DNA of 64,000 nucleotides. Origin: Lingula anatina (lineage: Eukaryota > Brachiopoda > Lingulata > Lingulida > Lingulidae). The notes beneath the pieces were generated by a model, which made no database searches, was not told the DNA's origin, and saw nothing but the letters and a program-made list of their open reading frames with translations. Both the position numbers and the translations under genes were made by a program. Every line of letters begins with the position of its first letter. Position 1 is the first letter of the stretch. Positions 1 to 12,075 of the stretch are shown piece by piece. The stretch covers positions 1 to 64,000 of the forward strand of contig NW_019775786.1 in assembly GCF_001039355.2 (NCBI RefSeq), given 5' to 3'.

Positions 1-9
1 GCACAATAA

Positions 10-199
10 GGCCGTATTCACAACTACTTGATCAGCAGATCAAATATGGCTGACTCACTGGAAAGTTGAATGCATAATCCCCTAATAGACACTGAAAAGA
101 TTCTCCGTGGGAATAACGTGGCAAGCTTTCAAGTGGGTCAGCCATATTTGATCGATTAATTTGTTAGTCTGTGGATCAACTTTGGTTGTGAATAAGGCC
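10..199. mobile_element. PIF/Harbinger-like MITE, complete, TAA target duplication
   Basis: The inverted ends are GGCCGTATTCACAAC and GTTGTGAATAAGGCC, flanked by TAA on both sides (7-9 and 200-202). Three-base TWA targets are typical of PIF/Harbinger elements. The interior has paired AAATATGGCTGAC / GTCAGCCATATTT motifs. 190 bp, with no coding capacity. Confidence 0.75.
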
Positions 200-202
200 T
201 AA

Positions 203-2821
203 GAACATTAACTGCTCTTAAGTGCAGTTACATTAGGGAGGACAATAATCTACAAGTAGAGAAAATGAGCTTATAAGATGTTCAGATGTTATTAAGACTT
301 TTTAACCAAGACAAATTATGGGAAGAATATAATCAGACCAGTCATTTATGACTTTATTTGAAATGAAACAGTAACGCTTGACCAGATTGATAAAAAATGC
401 TGTGCACTCTTTGCTATGTATTTGTATGCTGGTCCTTTGTGCCTTGGGAATTTAAGCCCCCCCCCCCCCCCAAAAAAAAAAAAAATAAATAAAATAATAA
501 TAAATAAAATAAATAAATAAAATAAATAAATAAGTAAAAAATAAATCATCATGATTGATTGGCTGTCAAGGTAGGCTTGCATGCACTGTATTCTGATTTT
601 AGTAAAAGTTCATCTAGAGTCTGCCTTAAAAATAACTTTTTCCAGAAAGAAAGAAAATTGGTCTGAACTTGAAGGCCCTCATTGTAGTCAGATTTTAATT
701 AAGAAAAATTAGCAATAGTCCAATTACTTTCATAAGGGGAAGTATTGTTTGTCATTGTCTCTACATCTTTTATAAATTTATCCAGTCAGGTCGCCTTCAA
801 AATCGCCCTCTCATATATCTTATTACTTAGATTTACAGGCAATTTCTTAAATAAAACATTGTATCCAGGAGTGTTCTATAGCAAGCAAGACATGGCTTAT
901 AATTCAGACCACTGCTTAGATATTATATAGGTACTGTAAGTGGCCAGCAATGCATTCATTTGGAGTGGAAGAAGGCCCAAATTGTGGCCTTAGTATTTCT
1001 ACAAATTTTTTTTTGGCTGAAGTTCTTTTGTGACGCTGTGCCCTGTGACAAATTAAATTGTCCCACACCAAGTGAGCTTGAATGACCAGGTGGTGGTCAG
1101 TTCAGTGACCTCTAGGTTTAAATGTAGGGCATTGGTCAGCCCATCATGTAACTTCAAGTCGTGGTCGGACATGGTCAGACATGTGAGTAAAACTGAAAGG
1201 TGGCAGAGCTATATATATACTACCATAATGCAATGTCACCATATGGTAGCAATTTTTTTGATCAAATTGAGGACAAAACAAAATTAAAAGAGATGTCAAG
1301 AGGTATTATTGTGAAGAATATCTGACTGCGTTGGAAAGTTTTTATTAGAGTAAAACTGTTAGACTTCTTCACAGTTTTTTTTTTTTTTAATCTGCTTCTG
1401 AGCTTTCGATTTCATCTTAAGCCTTTGTGAGGAGTCGTTCACAATGATTTGTGTCATCCTAGCTGATGGGCACTAACTCAATGGGGACACTCACTGAATG
1501 GGTGCGAACAGATTAATAAATTAACAGGCCTCCTCCAGGCATGGAGTAGAATATATAAAAAGCTGGTGATTATACTATAGCTAGTACATTAGAAGCAAGA
1601 GGAGGCATGTAGGTCTGTTAATCAAATTGCCTTCAGCGAGAGTCCCCGTGCAGTTAGTATACATTTGCTGGGCTGACGTGAATCATGCTAATATTATAAG
1701 GCTGTAATATTCCCTCATTTTGTAGTATAATAGTGGGAACAGCTTTTCTGTTTGTTACATTATGTAATACAACGGGTCTTGCGTGATGTAGTGACATATA
1801 TCAAAGGAGTACGTAGAAATATTTAAGAATATGCCTCCCCAGCTTGTTGTGCAGTATTAACTGTAGAGCAATGCAAACTCAAAAAGACAGGCTTAAATTT
1901 CCAATAGTAGAATGTCTTTTATCTTATGTACAGTCATTTTAAAGTTCCAGTTCCTGTAGCAGTCTTTAAACTTAGTTTCATTCAAACATATAACATTTTA
2001 TAATTATTGCAATATTATTATCATTTTATATACAACTTAACCCACTGGGTTGCGATCTTGATATAATTATTATTCTTATTAATTTGTCTGCTGGCTGAGA
2101 TGTAGTACAGTTTGCCAAGATAATTTTGATGATATGTAAAATATGCATGATACTTAAAAAAAAAAAGAAGTCTGACTTTGGGAGCTGTTGCATGCGGGAT
2201 GATGATGTAATTCAATCTCAATGCAGACAAGTTTCCGTAGAGAATTTCCTTTATCTTTTGAAAACAAAGATGTATTATCAGTGTTTTTTTTTTCCTTGGG
2301 AAGTCCAAATCTGGCAAGAAATATGTACTTTACATTTTTTCAAAGCAATGAAGGTATGTTTAAGTAGTTTATTATAACAACTGCAACAAAAATTGTTGGA
2401 CTTGACTTTTCATATTGGACTGAGGGCAACCTGTACTTGATACTATTACTAAACAAAAATATTACTTTGAGTCGCCTTGTATCCATAGTTTTCAAATTAT
2501 CAGCAACTTACATGTGTGATTTTAGAGGAAATGTGTGATTTAGATCCGTCATTTACCAAAATACCGTCACATGCAAAAGACAGCTCAATAAAGCAATGCA
2601 TGGTAATTAATGATTTTAAGAGCTGCTGAGAAATTAAACATGCAAGACACGAGACAGTAGATAGATAACAGTTGCAGTCATGCTTTAACATTTCATAGCC
2701 TTACATCAGAGCTGAGCTTTTTCAGTAGGGTCACAAATCTCCAAGATTTGAAATTCAATTTTGATAGTTTCTAAGGCAGTTCAGGTTTATGTACATTCGT
2801 GGTTCAAATATTTATGCGTTT
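203..2821. other. Intergenic or distal intron, no gene recognised
   Basis: Contains a C-run/A-run with TAAA repeats (459-535). At 1515-1625 there is a weak palindromic segment (TTAACAGGCCTCCTC opposite GAGGAGGCATGTAGGTCTGTTAA) related to 17130-17250. Short open frames here show no recognisable domains. Confidence 0.4.
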
Positions 2822-3080
2822 ATTGTCATTAGGAAATCCAACACACAACCAGCTTAACCAGTTTTAATCATTGTTTACCTGTTGCTTGCAAGGGTACTTG
2901 CTCACTATCCACTCTTTAATCTCAAACCAAGACTAATGATTTTTGGACTTCTTAATCAGCTTAACAGTGTGTCAGACCACTGCTTTACCTCTTCAGACTT
3001 TACACATAAATGTACTAGTATGAAGAATTACATACTATAAACAAAGACATTATGTGAAATTACAGAAAAATGTCCCACTT
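2822..3080. repeat. Diverged direct repeat, unit 1
   Basis: AGGAAATCCAAC, CTGTTGCTTGC, CAAACCAAGAC, GACTTCTTAATCA and CTTTACxTCTTCAGACTTTAC occur in the same order at 3565-3850, roughly 70-75 percent alike by eye. Confidence 0.6.
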
Positions 3081-3564
3081 AACATGTACCCAGGCCACCC
3101 CAGAGTTGGGGCACTGTAAAGCTGGCTTGATCACTATACCTTTTCATGTATTAGTTTTACAGTATGGTATCGCTGATGTGGGTTATATATGAAATCAAGA
3201 TCAAGCTAGCAATACCGAAATCTGGAACCTAAGGTAGATCGGGTAGGAAGGAGTCCAATTTTTTTAACCCATGCTTATATCTGAATGTTCCTCAATTGGT
3301 GACAAATAATGACAAATATTGTGAACTCATATGGCGACCATTGGTCCTACCAGTCATGACTGATGAAATTGTCAAGGATGTGTTGGAAGTTGTGATAAGT
3401 GGGTCCAAGAGACTGGCCACATTTTTTAACAGCTTGTCCAGAACTGCTCAAAATTTAGCTATGAATCAAATTTAGCAACAGGCTCAAAATGCAGACATCG
3501 CTGTAAACTTTTATTTGGATAACACTTCCAGATTTGTCGTCAAAATATTTACGTGTAAATCGCT

Positions 3565-3850
3565 ATGAGGAAATCCAACGCTGACAACAATTACCAGTTT
3601 CAGTCATTAAATGTTCACTTGTTGCTTGCTCAGGTACATTCTAACGATTAGTGGGGAATCACACTCATTAGTATCAGACCAAGACAATGGCTTCACGAAC
3701 TTCTTAATCAATGGCTTCCTAATAAGAATAGTCAACAAGCCTACTCTGCCTCTTTAGACTTTACATAACGTATCATAAGAAATTGCAGACTACAATAAAA
3801 AGTCATTACGTGAAGTTACCAAAATTGCATGTGAATTATTAAATGTCTCC
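3565..3850. repeat. Diverged direct repeat, unit 2
   Basis: Counterpart of 2822-3080, about 740 bp downstream, with several indels. Confidence 0.6.
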
Positions 3851-5714
3851 GACAAGCTGCCATTTTGAATTTATAGTCAGTATGGCAAAAGGAGACCTGT
3901 GTGGCTTATTTTTCATAACTGCCGATCTGAATGTTTTTTTTTCAAGGTTTTATTTGTCTGATTCAACCATGTCTTCAGGCTAGGCTCTTTATTTCGCTGT
4001 TGGCTAAGTAGGATTTTCATTGACTGTTGCATAATGATGATAAAACTAGGAAATCATTTCCAATTAGACTAAACATGTTTATCTACTGTTTTCTTTACTT
4101 GTTAACATTTAGGGCCGGCGTGGGTAACTCAGATTATGTGAACAAGGCCAATTTAAGGTCAATGCCCCAGTTGGAAAAACATGTTTGGTGTCTTTGGCAA
4201 TGCATCTTTTAACATAAAAAGTTTACCATTTTTATTAAAAAATTTATAGGCTGATTGTCATAAATAGGACTGTGTAGGGAAAAAACTTCCTCAGGGCATT
4301 ACTCTGAAGTAGAGCGCATGATGCATGGCGACAAAAAGCCCTGAAGGATTTTTATTATAAAACCACAGACAATATGCTACAGACAGTCACATACAGTAAT
4401 TACCCACTGCATTTGGATGTAAGAAATTGATAACTACGGTAATTTCTCATTAAATTCTAACAAAAAAAAATATTACTTTCCACAAATCATTAACTTGGAG
4501 ATGAAAATGATGATTCAAAATTTCTTAATATTTAAGTTAAACTAGTTTTGTGTCAACTAAAATTGATAATTCTTGACAAACAAATCAGATATCAGAATGT
4601 GTATTAATATAGTATTTGAACATTTTGAGGAGGTACCTTACTCTGGGTCATTAATGGCTGAAATGTCATTATCATCCATCATTTTCTCTCACAATAGGCA
4701 GAAACTTGATGTTAACAGCTGAGGTTAGCAGCTGAGGCAGCCTGATGGGGTCATGTTCAATAGGTTGAGTTGACCTCTCAAGGCTACATATATCTGGCCC
4801 TACTATTGGGATAATGTTAATGGACTTTTTCAGTAATGTTCTGCGACAGTTTCTAATGTTCTGAACTCTCAAAGTTAGCTATTCTCTGGCTTAACCTTGT
4901 GATGAATGCAAATTGGCATTTTCAGTAATGCTCAAGGTCAGTTTTTCGATTTACTGACCTCTCAAGGGTAGCTTTTCACTGACTTGACTTTTTAAGGTCA
5001 GCTCAGATGAACTTGTTATTCACTAATCGAATGATTTTAAGGCATACAGTGTGTGTTAGACCTTTATGTTGCAAAAATATAAATAACCAGCAAGTTTTAT
5101 TTATTATCCATGCATTGCTGAGGTATACTCCATCCAAAACTGCTGCTGAAATAACAATGTATAAACTTGTTGTAGAGTTCTTAATTTTTAATCCTTACTG
5201 TCACAACTCTCTGTCTCCAAGACAAGTGTGACCTAAAAAATGGAAACTCAAAATTCAAATTAAGGTTTACAGATCTTAATTTCCACGATGGTTTTGGACG
5301 TGGTGTGCCTAATAGTAATGCAGTTGAAATGGCTGAAATTTCCAGATATTTTGCTCCCCCCCCCCCACTCCCCCAATATGAATTTCAGATGCTCGTACTG
5401 TATATTGCATGCTTATGAGTTATGAGGTTTTTTAAAAGTAAAGGTCAGCAGTTTTGTCAGTGTGGAAATAAGACTTTCAGGAATTTCAATTCTGAGAAAT
5501 CCGGAAGGATATGAAGATGTCGGGCAATAACTCGCGGAATTCATATGCAGTTATTTAACACAGTGGGGATCAGCCAAAATAGCCTTAAACAAGGCTGTAG
5601 GTGCAGCATGAAATCATACAAGACTTGATAACAGCTAAAACCCTCATAAGGTAGGATAGAATAGAGTGAAAGTCATCCTAGAAAATTTATAAAAATACTT
5701 AAAGCTTTGCCACA
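3851..5714. other. Intergenic or distal intron, no gene recognised
   Basis: From 4690 to 5000, three loosely repeated segments share CTCTCAAGG or CTCTCAAAG and CTGACTT/CTGGCTT phrases. Otherwise nothing recognised. Confidence 0.4.
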
Positions 5715-5831
5715 TAATCCCTGTGGGGAATCCATTAGGGGATTGTGCAGCAAGCTTTCTAGTGGGTTCCGCCATATTATTTAGTTCTGCTGCTCAGTTA
5801 GTCTGCGGATCAACTTGGTTTTGAACAGAGC
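5715..5831. mobile_element. Partial MITE related to the element at 10-199
   Basis: It carries the right half: AAGCTTTC, GTGGG, GCCATATT, then GTTAGTCTGCGGATCAACTT, as in 120-190, ending TTGAACAGAGCC next to a CTAT microsatellite. The left end is degraded. Confidence 0.55.
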
Positions 5832-5848
5832 CTATCTATCTATTTATG

Positions 5849-5891
<43 letters not shown>

Positions 5892-6116
5892 GCAGTAGTG
5901 CTAGCAATTTTTTTCTCTCAGCCAAATCACCACTTTATCATCAATTTGTTCTTCACATGGTTCTAATTTGACTAAAACAAGTCAGATCAAGCCCTTTTTG
6001 TTTAGCCAATTTAAGTCAGTTTTAGCATTTGGCTAAATTGGTGAGTATGAGGGCTACCCAAATATCTGTCTGTTTGTCTGTCTGTCTGTCTGCCTGTCTG
6101 TCTGTCTGTCTGCCTG

Positions 6117-6151
<35 letters not shown>
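5832..6151. repeat. Tetranucleotide microsatellites (CTAT, CTGT, TCAA) around a MITE
   Basis: CTAT units at 5832-5891, CTGT units at 6065-6116 and CAAT units at 6117-6151, with the MITE remnant at 5897-6059 between the first two. Confidence 0.9.
5897..6059. mobile_element. Unclassified MITE, inverted relative to the copy at 13647
   Basis: GTGCTAGCAATTTTTTTC, AGCCAAATCACCA, TTTAGCCAATTTAAGTCAG and TTTGGCTAAATTGG appear in the reverse order and strand of the element at 13647-13820. The ends are eroded. Confidence 0.6.
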
Positions 6152-6152
<1 letters not shown>

Positions 6153-6500
6153 AAAAATTTGTCCAATTTCCAAAAATGGGTAGTGCCATCAACATTCAAC
6201 CCCCACCCCAACTCCACCTTTGCTGGCACAGGACTGTATCACAACCCAAATATTTCCCTGTTTCTTTCCCTGTAGACTGAGTTACCCCTTTGATGCTGTA
6301 TGATGTGTATAATGCTGAATACCATTTCCCAGCACCTCACCAGTCAAAATTAGCAATTTTTACGGCCACCTGCCTATGAAGGAATGAAAGCAGCTTCAGT
6401 TATGAGAAGACTATGTAGCAAGTCAAGTGGATGTGAACACGAGATATTTTCTGTTTCATAGGCCCAGGACATCAGCCTTAGTAGTACTGAATATTAAATA

Positions 6501-6504
<4 letters not shown>

Positions 6505-6568
<64 letters not shown>

Positions 6569-6613
6569 TTCCGTGTAGCCAAATATGCTTAATAGTAATG
6601 AATATTGAATATC

Positions 6614-6650
<37 letters not shown>
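6505..6650. repeat. Two GA microsatellites within a duplicated segment
   Basis: GA tracts at 6505-6564 and 6616-6650 are each preceded by GAATATxAAATATCA-like sequence and followed by TTC-GTGTAGCCA or TTCATTGTAGCCA. A third GA tract ending in TTTATTGTAGCCA lies at 53470. Open frames through the tracts encode only Arg-Glu or Ser-Leu repeats. Confidence 0.85.
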
Positions 6651-6653
<3 letters not shown>

Positions 6654-6881
6654 ATTGTAGCCAGATATGCCAGCTGGTGCATGCTGTGGTGATTTATATT
6701 CAGTTCATAAATAAATCACAAATAGAGTTTTATAAGTTGTCTCCTAAGGTGCTTCTCTACTGATTTGATAACTCTTGCTAGTAGGGAAAATTTGGGGATG
6801 TTGAAGTATTAAAAGAAGCAAGATGCCTAAGAGCTGATTGTGGGGATTCTAGCCAAAAGGGCCTACAGACCTTTGTATAAT

Positions 6882-7725
6882 ACCGATGTACCATGAAAAT
6901 CTGACTCCCCCAAAACTCCCCAGTCAAATTTTCATGATGAAAATGTGACTTACCCATGTAATTTTGACTCCCCCAAAAAAACTTTATAAATCTTATTTTA
7001 TTTGAGTATATGACTTTTATATTTTGGTATGCATAATGGATAATACATTTGCACTTTTTGTTAGTTTGCAGGTGAAAATTTCAATGAGAAAATAAAATTA
7101 AAAATGTGTATTTTATCACCCAATGACTCCCCTATGAAAAAGCTTTTTATTTGATATTTACATGGTGATCATTTCAACATTTGTCCCTTTAGTATACTTA
7201 ATGAAGAATATATTGGGACTATTTGAAAGTTTGGTGGTAAAATATTGGGTGCAAAAAATGAAAAAATAATCATGAAAAATCTTTATATTCATACCCATGG
7301 GATTTTGAACTCTCATGAAGAAAAGGCAGTATTTTATATTAAGTCACCATACCATTTTTTTTCACATGGTTTGCATTGTGACGTATATTTTGTTAGTATT
7401 TTAAAGTTTGGTGGTGAAAATTTTGGTGAAACTTGATAATTTTTGAAACAAGTATTCATCATACTAACTGAAGGATTTGGACTCCCATAGCCTTTTCATA
7501 GGAGTCATTGGGTGAAAAAAATATTTTAATTTTCTTATTTCCTCATGAAAATTTTCAAAAAGTGCCAATGTATCCTCCATTATGCATACTTCAAGATAAA
7601 AGTTATATATTCAAATAAAATAAGATTTATAAAGGTTTGTGACGGGGAGTCAAAATTTCATGGGAGGAGTCAGATTTTCATTATGAAATTTTGACTGGGG
7701 GAGTCAGATTTTCATGTTACACCGG
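6882..7725. mobile_element. Long foldback element, about 0.84 kb
   Basis: The left arm (CATGAAAATCTGACTCCCCC, then CCAGTCAAATTTTCAT, AAACTTTATAAATC and GGTATGCATAATGGA) recurs in reverse complement on the right (TCCATTATGCATAC, GATTTATAAAGG, GACTGGGGGAGTCAGATTTTCATG). The arms are about 200 bp and diverged; the middle is AT-rich and non-coding. A second, inner pair (GTTTGGTGGTGAAAATTT near 7410 and 7070, CCTATGAAAA/TTTTCATAGG) extends the symmetry. No target duplication was identified. Confidence 0.7.
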
Positions 7726-8139
7726 GCCTTGTTGATAAAAGGTAATGTCAGGCCCTGACTCATCTTCATCCTCATCATCATCTTCATCATTAGTCCAGCA
7801 TCAGCACAGGGTTTGTGCAGCCGGATTTCAGGAGACCCCAGATGATTCTCAACCTTTCTACTCTGTACATATTTGATTTTTCTTGGCCAGCATCTGTTTG
7901 AAGCGTGTCTGACTCAGTGAAGATATTTGATTTTCGTCCTTTGTTGTAATATTGTAACCATTGTAATAACTGTGCATAGGTTAATTGCCATGGGTTATGA
8001 GCTGTTGGCATATCTGGGTCTTGTCTCTATACTTGTCTGTCTTCTTTAGTTTAACAGGGAGAGTTCAGGGAGAGCTTGTGACAGGAAACCTTATGACTTA
8101 GGCAAAATTTTTGTGCCAGATACCGTGCTCAAAATTCAT

Positions 8140-8501
8140 TTGTTTATTTTGGCCAAAAAATTGGATTTTCCTGGGGTAAACTACAATTACCCTATACTTA
8201 CCAATGTTTAGTGAATTCTTTCAAACATTCAAAATTAGTCCTTGTTTTTTTTTAAAGTTTTTTTTTAGTAATAATCTCTTAAAAGATGAAATGGAGATTA
8301 TTGCAATTATTCAGAAATCTCCTTTTAAGAGATTATTACAGTAGGTTATTACGGAGGTTACATAGTCCTATGACAAGTACTTTGCAGAATAATTGGGATA
8401 GCTGCCCTTTTGGCAGTAAAATAGAATGTATTATATTCCTATGAGGTGTTTGCAATATATTTATTGTGAAGTGTGGATCTCATACGAAGGACTGTTATCC
8501 C
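8140..8501. mobile_element. piggyBac-like MITE, left end lost
   Basis: It shares the internal TTTTCCTGGGGTAAAC, CATACTTACCAATG, AATCTCTTAA-AGAT centre and right end ACGAAGGACTGTTATCCC followed by TTAA (8502-8505) with the full copy at 41913-42249. The left terminus is not recognisable. Confidence 0.7.
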
Positions 8502-8905
8502 TTAAGGAATTCCACTGTGTAGTTGCAAAAGTTTCGTTGAGTGGTTCTCGTGAGCCATCTTAGCATGTGACACCTGCTCCATAACATGTGAACAAGAAGG
8601 AACAAAGCAGGTGTGAAGCTTCACGTAATTTTTCCAAGAAGTATAGCTAGAGTATCCGTGAGACTTATGCAATTTGCAGTGAAAAGATTCGAAAGTGGTG
8701 TGGATGCTGAGGTGTTATTCGTATATGAGATATATTACTGCTTCCTCCTCATTACATAGACACAATTTCACAAAGTAATGAGCCACTAGGCCTCATGCAA
8801 CACTTAAGCTCTCTGAATAATAAACCAGAAGACAACACTCTATCCAATTTGTTCATCCCTCATAAGGTTTCTGAAAGCTGGGGCCTGATGTAAACAAACT
8901 CATTG

Positions 8906-9120
8906 ACCCCATTCCCACAGATTAGATCGATCCAACCTAGATCGACCTAACTCCCTGGGGGTTCACGCTAAATTGCAGTCAGCCGAGCGGGCACCATAAT
9001 TAATTACCCCCTTACAGCTTTTAGTAGGCGGGACAGACGCTTAAGCCGGCCAAGCAGACAGTAATCTAGTGAGACTCCCCACAGGGATAGATCGATCTAA
9101 AAATCTATGGAAATGGGGTG
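8906..9120 (-). mobile_element. Foldback MITE family M1, copy a
   Basis: The ends are ACCCCATTCCCACAGATT and AATCTATGGAAATGGGGT, and the interior has GATCGATC arms, CTCCCTGGGGGTTCACGCTA, AATTAATTACCCCCTTACAG and GGGACAGACGCTTAAGCCGG. It lies in reverse orientation to copies b, c, e and f. Confidence 0.75.
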
Positions 9121-9272
9121 AAAGAGAATTTCTATCTCATTAAGTACCTCATGACATCTGACCAAAAGGATTAGTATTGATGTGTTTGTATGTTGTGTTT
9201 GCATGCACAATTGTTTGTGTGCATGTGCACATATATCTAGCACTACATGCAAGTGTGCATGTGTAAGGCTCT

Positions 9273-9481
9273 ATTCCCATAGATTTTAGATCGATCTATC
9301 CCCGCGGGGAGTCTCACTAGATCACTTTCAGATAATCCGACTTAAATGTCCGTCCTGCCTACTACAAGCTGTAAGGGGGTAATTAACTTTCGTGTCCGCC
9401 CGGCTGACAGCTATTTAGCGTGAACCCCTAGGGAGTTAGGTCGATCTAAAGTAGGTTGATCTAATCTATGGAAATGGGGTG
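9273..9481 (+). mobile_element. Foldback MITE family M1, copy b
   Basis: Ends ATTCCCATAGATTTTAGATC and AATCTATGGAAATGGGGT. The interior matches copy a in reverse complement, about 85-90 percent by eye. Only 8 bp separate it from copy c. Confidence 0.75.
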
Positions 9482-9489
9482 TAAGTGAC

Positions 9490-9703
9490 CATTCCCATAG
9501 ATATTTAGATCTATCTATCCCCCTAGGGAGTCTCACTAGATTGCTGTCAGCTTAACGGGCTTAAATGTCTGTCCCGCCTACTAAAAGTTGTAACTGTGTA
9601 ATTAACTTTTGCGCGTGCTAAGCCCCTGGAAGCTGACAACAATTTAGCTTGAACCCCCAGGGAGTTAGGTTGATCCAGATGGATCGATCTTAATCTGTGG
9701 GAA
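9490..9703 (+). mobile_element. Foldback MITE family M1, copy c
   Basis: Starts ATTCCCATAGATATTTAGAT and ends TTAATCTGTGGGA. Same orientation as copy b and almost abutting it, which suggests one element inserted at the edge of another or a local duplication. Confidence 0.7.
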
Positions 9704-10327
9704 CTTAGTTTATATGTCTGTATAAGTGCTTGCATCCACATGTATATGTTTGTGTGCAAATGTGTGTGTGCACACTCATAGCTGCTTTATTCAAGACTGT
9801 ACTTTTACAGGCTTACAAAAACTTCAAGTTCTAAATGTCAGCTTCTTCAGACAAAAGTTGTTGAAATGCTTTTCATTAAGGGCAGCAGGTGGCGTGATGC
9901 TGGTACGTGGATGGCTTTGGTTTCTGTGGTTAGCAGGAATATACAATTATTGCTCACGGAATTCAGTCAGCATGGAATAATTGTTCTTTGCCTCCCCCCC
10001 CCCCCAATGAAAAAAATTAATAGAAATAAAATAGATAAATAAGGTAAAGTTTTGTTTCTTACAATATGCCATGTTGATTAAGAAAGTTTTGAAATTATTT
10101 GGACGGAAAGTACATTCTGGTGCCTGAAAATGATTATTTTAAAAAAGTGGAAGAATTGAGGCAAGTGGATACATGACACAATCACCGTAGGCAAGTTGTA
10201 TTCTACTGAAATGGTGGATATGATGCAAATTGAACTGAGACATTTTTCCAAGAAAGATCAAAATCCCTATTGATTGATGAGTTTCTTTTTTCTTTACAAA
10301 TCGGTATCAAAAATAGCAATTACGTAG

Positions 10328-10432
10328 GATTTTACACAGAAGGCCTATGTTTTATTCATAGTGGTATGCTGGCTAAAAACATTGGGTGGATATTATACTA
10401 CGTTATTGTACATAAGAGTCAAGATTTTCGTT
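10328..10432. repeat. Dispersed repeat, copy 1
   Basis: GATTTTACACAGAAGGCC, TTTATTCATAGTGGTATGC, GGCTAAAAAC and TTATACTACGTTATTGTA recur with few changes at 14354-14455. No terminal repeats seen. Confidence 0.6.
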
Positions 10433-10646
10433 TGTGAAGAGGCAAGACTTTTCTAATAGGAGTCGAGGGCTCTTCTTCCACCATGTAGTACACCAAACTT
10501 AACAGGTCCACTATGAGTTATATACTTTTATTTCCTTGACAAGAATGACAAATAAATTTATCTTGTCAGTGAGCACAGTAGATTCATTTTTAGAGTTTTG
10601 GAAGCAATCGCGGAATATGTATAGTTACGTGATATATACACATGTA

Positions 10647-10885
10647 CCCATTCAGAACAGATGGTCTGCAGACTTAATATGGCTGACTCCACTGAAAGCA
10701 ATGCCATCTTACATTCTAATTGTCTCCCTGCCTCATCACACGCCATCCCTGCAGGGGCCTAGCAATTAATCCTCGAAGCCTAGATTTAATTTGTGTGGAG
10801 GCGGGGAGGGCATTGGGATATTAGGTGGCTTTGCTTTTAAGTGTGGTCAGCCATATTTAGTCTGCGAATTGTCTGTTCTGAATGC
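10647..10885. mobile_element. Foldback MITE, Harbinger-like family
   Basis: The ends are CATTCAGAACAGATGGTCTG and GTCTGTTCTGAATG, with interior AATATGGCTGACTCCACT opposite AGTGTGGTCAGCCATATT. It resembles the elements at 10 and 34739 in the ATATGGC-GAC motif and the CATTCAGA-type end. Confidence 0.65.
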
Positions 10886-11506
10886 GATCTATGTGTGACT
10901 GAAGTTGCACTAACGGGGATCTTCTAAGATTTCTAAGAGTCTGGTGACTTTGTGTAAAATCTAGTGAGATTTTGCGTGAATTTGGGAAGAGTAGGATCAG
11001 AAATATCTACAAACTGGTAAGTGCAGTGTGGCAGCAATGCAAAGCTGACAGAATTTGGTTGGTTCCCCTTTTAAGAACTTGAAAGTTGTGCCGAATTAGG
11101 GCTGATGGAATAACTGTTCCAGTTGGAATTTGTCATGATTTGTGTATCATTGTACCACCAGCGTTAGCGCTGGCGGTACACATGGTTTTAGTCCCATCCG
11201 GTCCGTTCCGCCGGCTCCTGCGGCTCCGCCGGCTCCGCCGCCATGTTACCGTTACCGCTTCTCCTTCTAGACGGTAAGGGCCCCCATACCCATCTCTTGG
11301 ATTTAGGTCACCTATAATCTCAACTCGTTCCACGTAAAATTTGGGCTTTGTCGGTATTGGGGTCTAGGTGTGGCATTCATTGCAATGCACCCTTGTCCAA
11401 AAATGGCAAAATTAAATGCTAATTATCTACCCTATGGAAGGAATTATGGGAAAAATTTCTACAGACGGCTTTCCAAAAGTCATATGTGTAGATTTCAAAT
11501 ATGCCC

Positions 11507-12075
11507 TTGGATTTGACCTTTGACCTTTATTTCAAGGTCAAACGGGCAAAAATTTTCAAAAAAATTAATTTTTTTTACGAAAAAAAATTTATTTGCGCTG
11601 TTATTCAGACACCACACAGACTTAACCAATAATATTATTGGAAAATGTTACCCTTCAGGTCATCTTTCATCTGTGTGAATTTGGGGTCAATCGGTGCATT
11701 TTCACGGGTGTAGCGGCCATAAGATACCGAAACTGAAAACTGTCTCTAATTCGGGAACCGTTAATGCTAGAGACCCATTCTTTTTTGCATTTTGTAGAGC
11801 ATGTAAAGCCCAACACTGGNNNNNNNNNNNNNNNNNNNNNNNNNNNNNNNNNNNNNNNACTTGAATAGGAAGTCATATACTGGCAATCTATATGTGACCT
11901 TCAAATTGACCTTTGACCTACTTATAATCATGAACTGAACTCTGCTAATTTCTTTCTCTTTTAACTCCAAACCTGGCAGAGATAGGTCCATAGTTACTAT
12001 TGAAGTTGAATAGGAAGTCATATACTGGCAATTTACTGTGACCTTGAAATTGACCTTTGACCTACCTTACGATGA
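11507..12075. repeat. Repeats carrying three exact DR1 motifs
   Basis: TGACCTTTGACCT (complement of AGGTCA-A-AGGTCA) occurs at 11514-11526, 11907-11919 and 12051-12063. The last two lie in tandem units sharing AATAGGAAGTCATATACTGG. DR1 is the standard binding arrangement for RXR-type receptor dimers. Any function here is untested. Confidence 0.6.
11820..11858. other. Assembly gap of 39 Ns
   Basis: The gap lies inside a tandem repeat: the sequence just after it is repeated about 141 bp further on, so the gap size may misstate the real repeat number. Confidence 0.97.

Noticed and set aside
6427-6682. Open frames of Arg-Glu or Ser-Leu repeats
   Set aside because: They are translations of GA microsatellites and have no protein meaning. 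The same applies at 53272-53538, 61980-62059 and 42360-42684.
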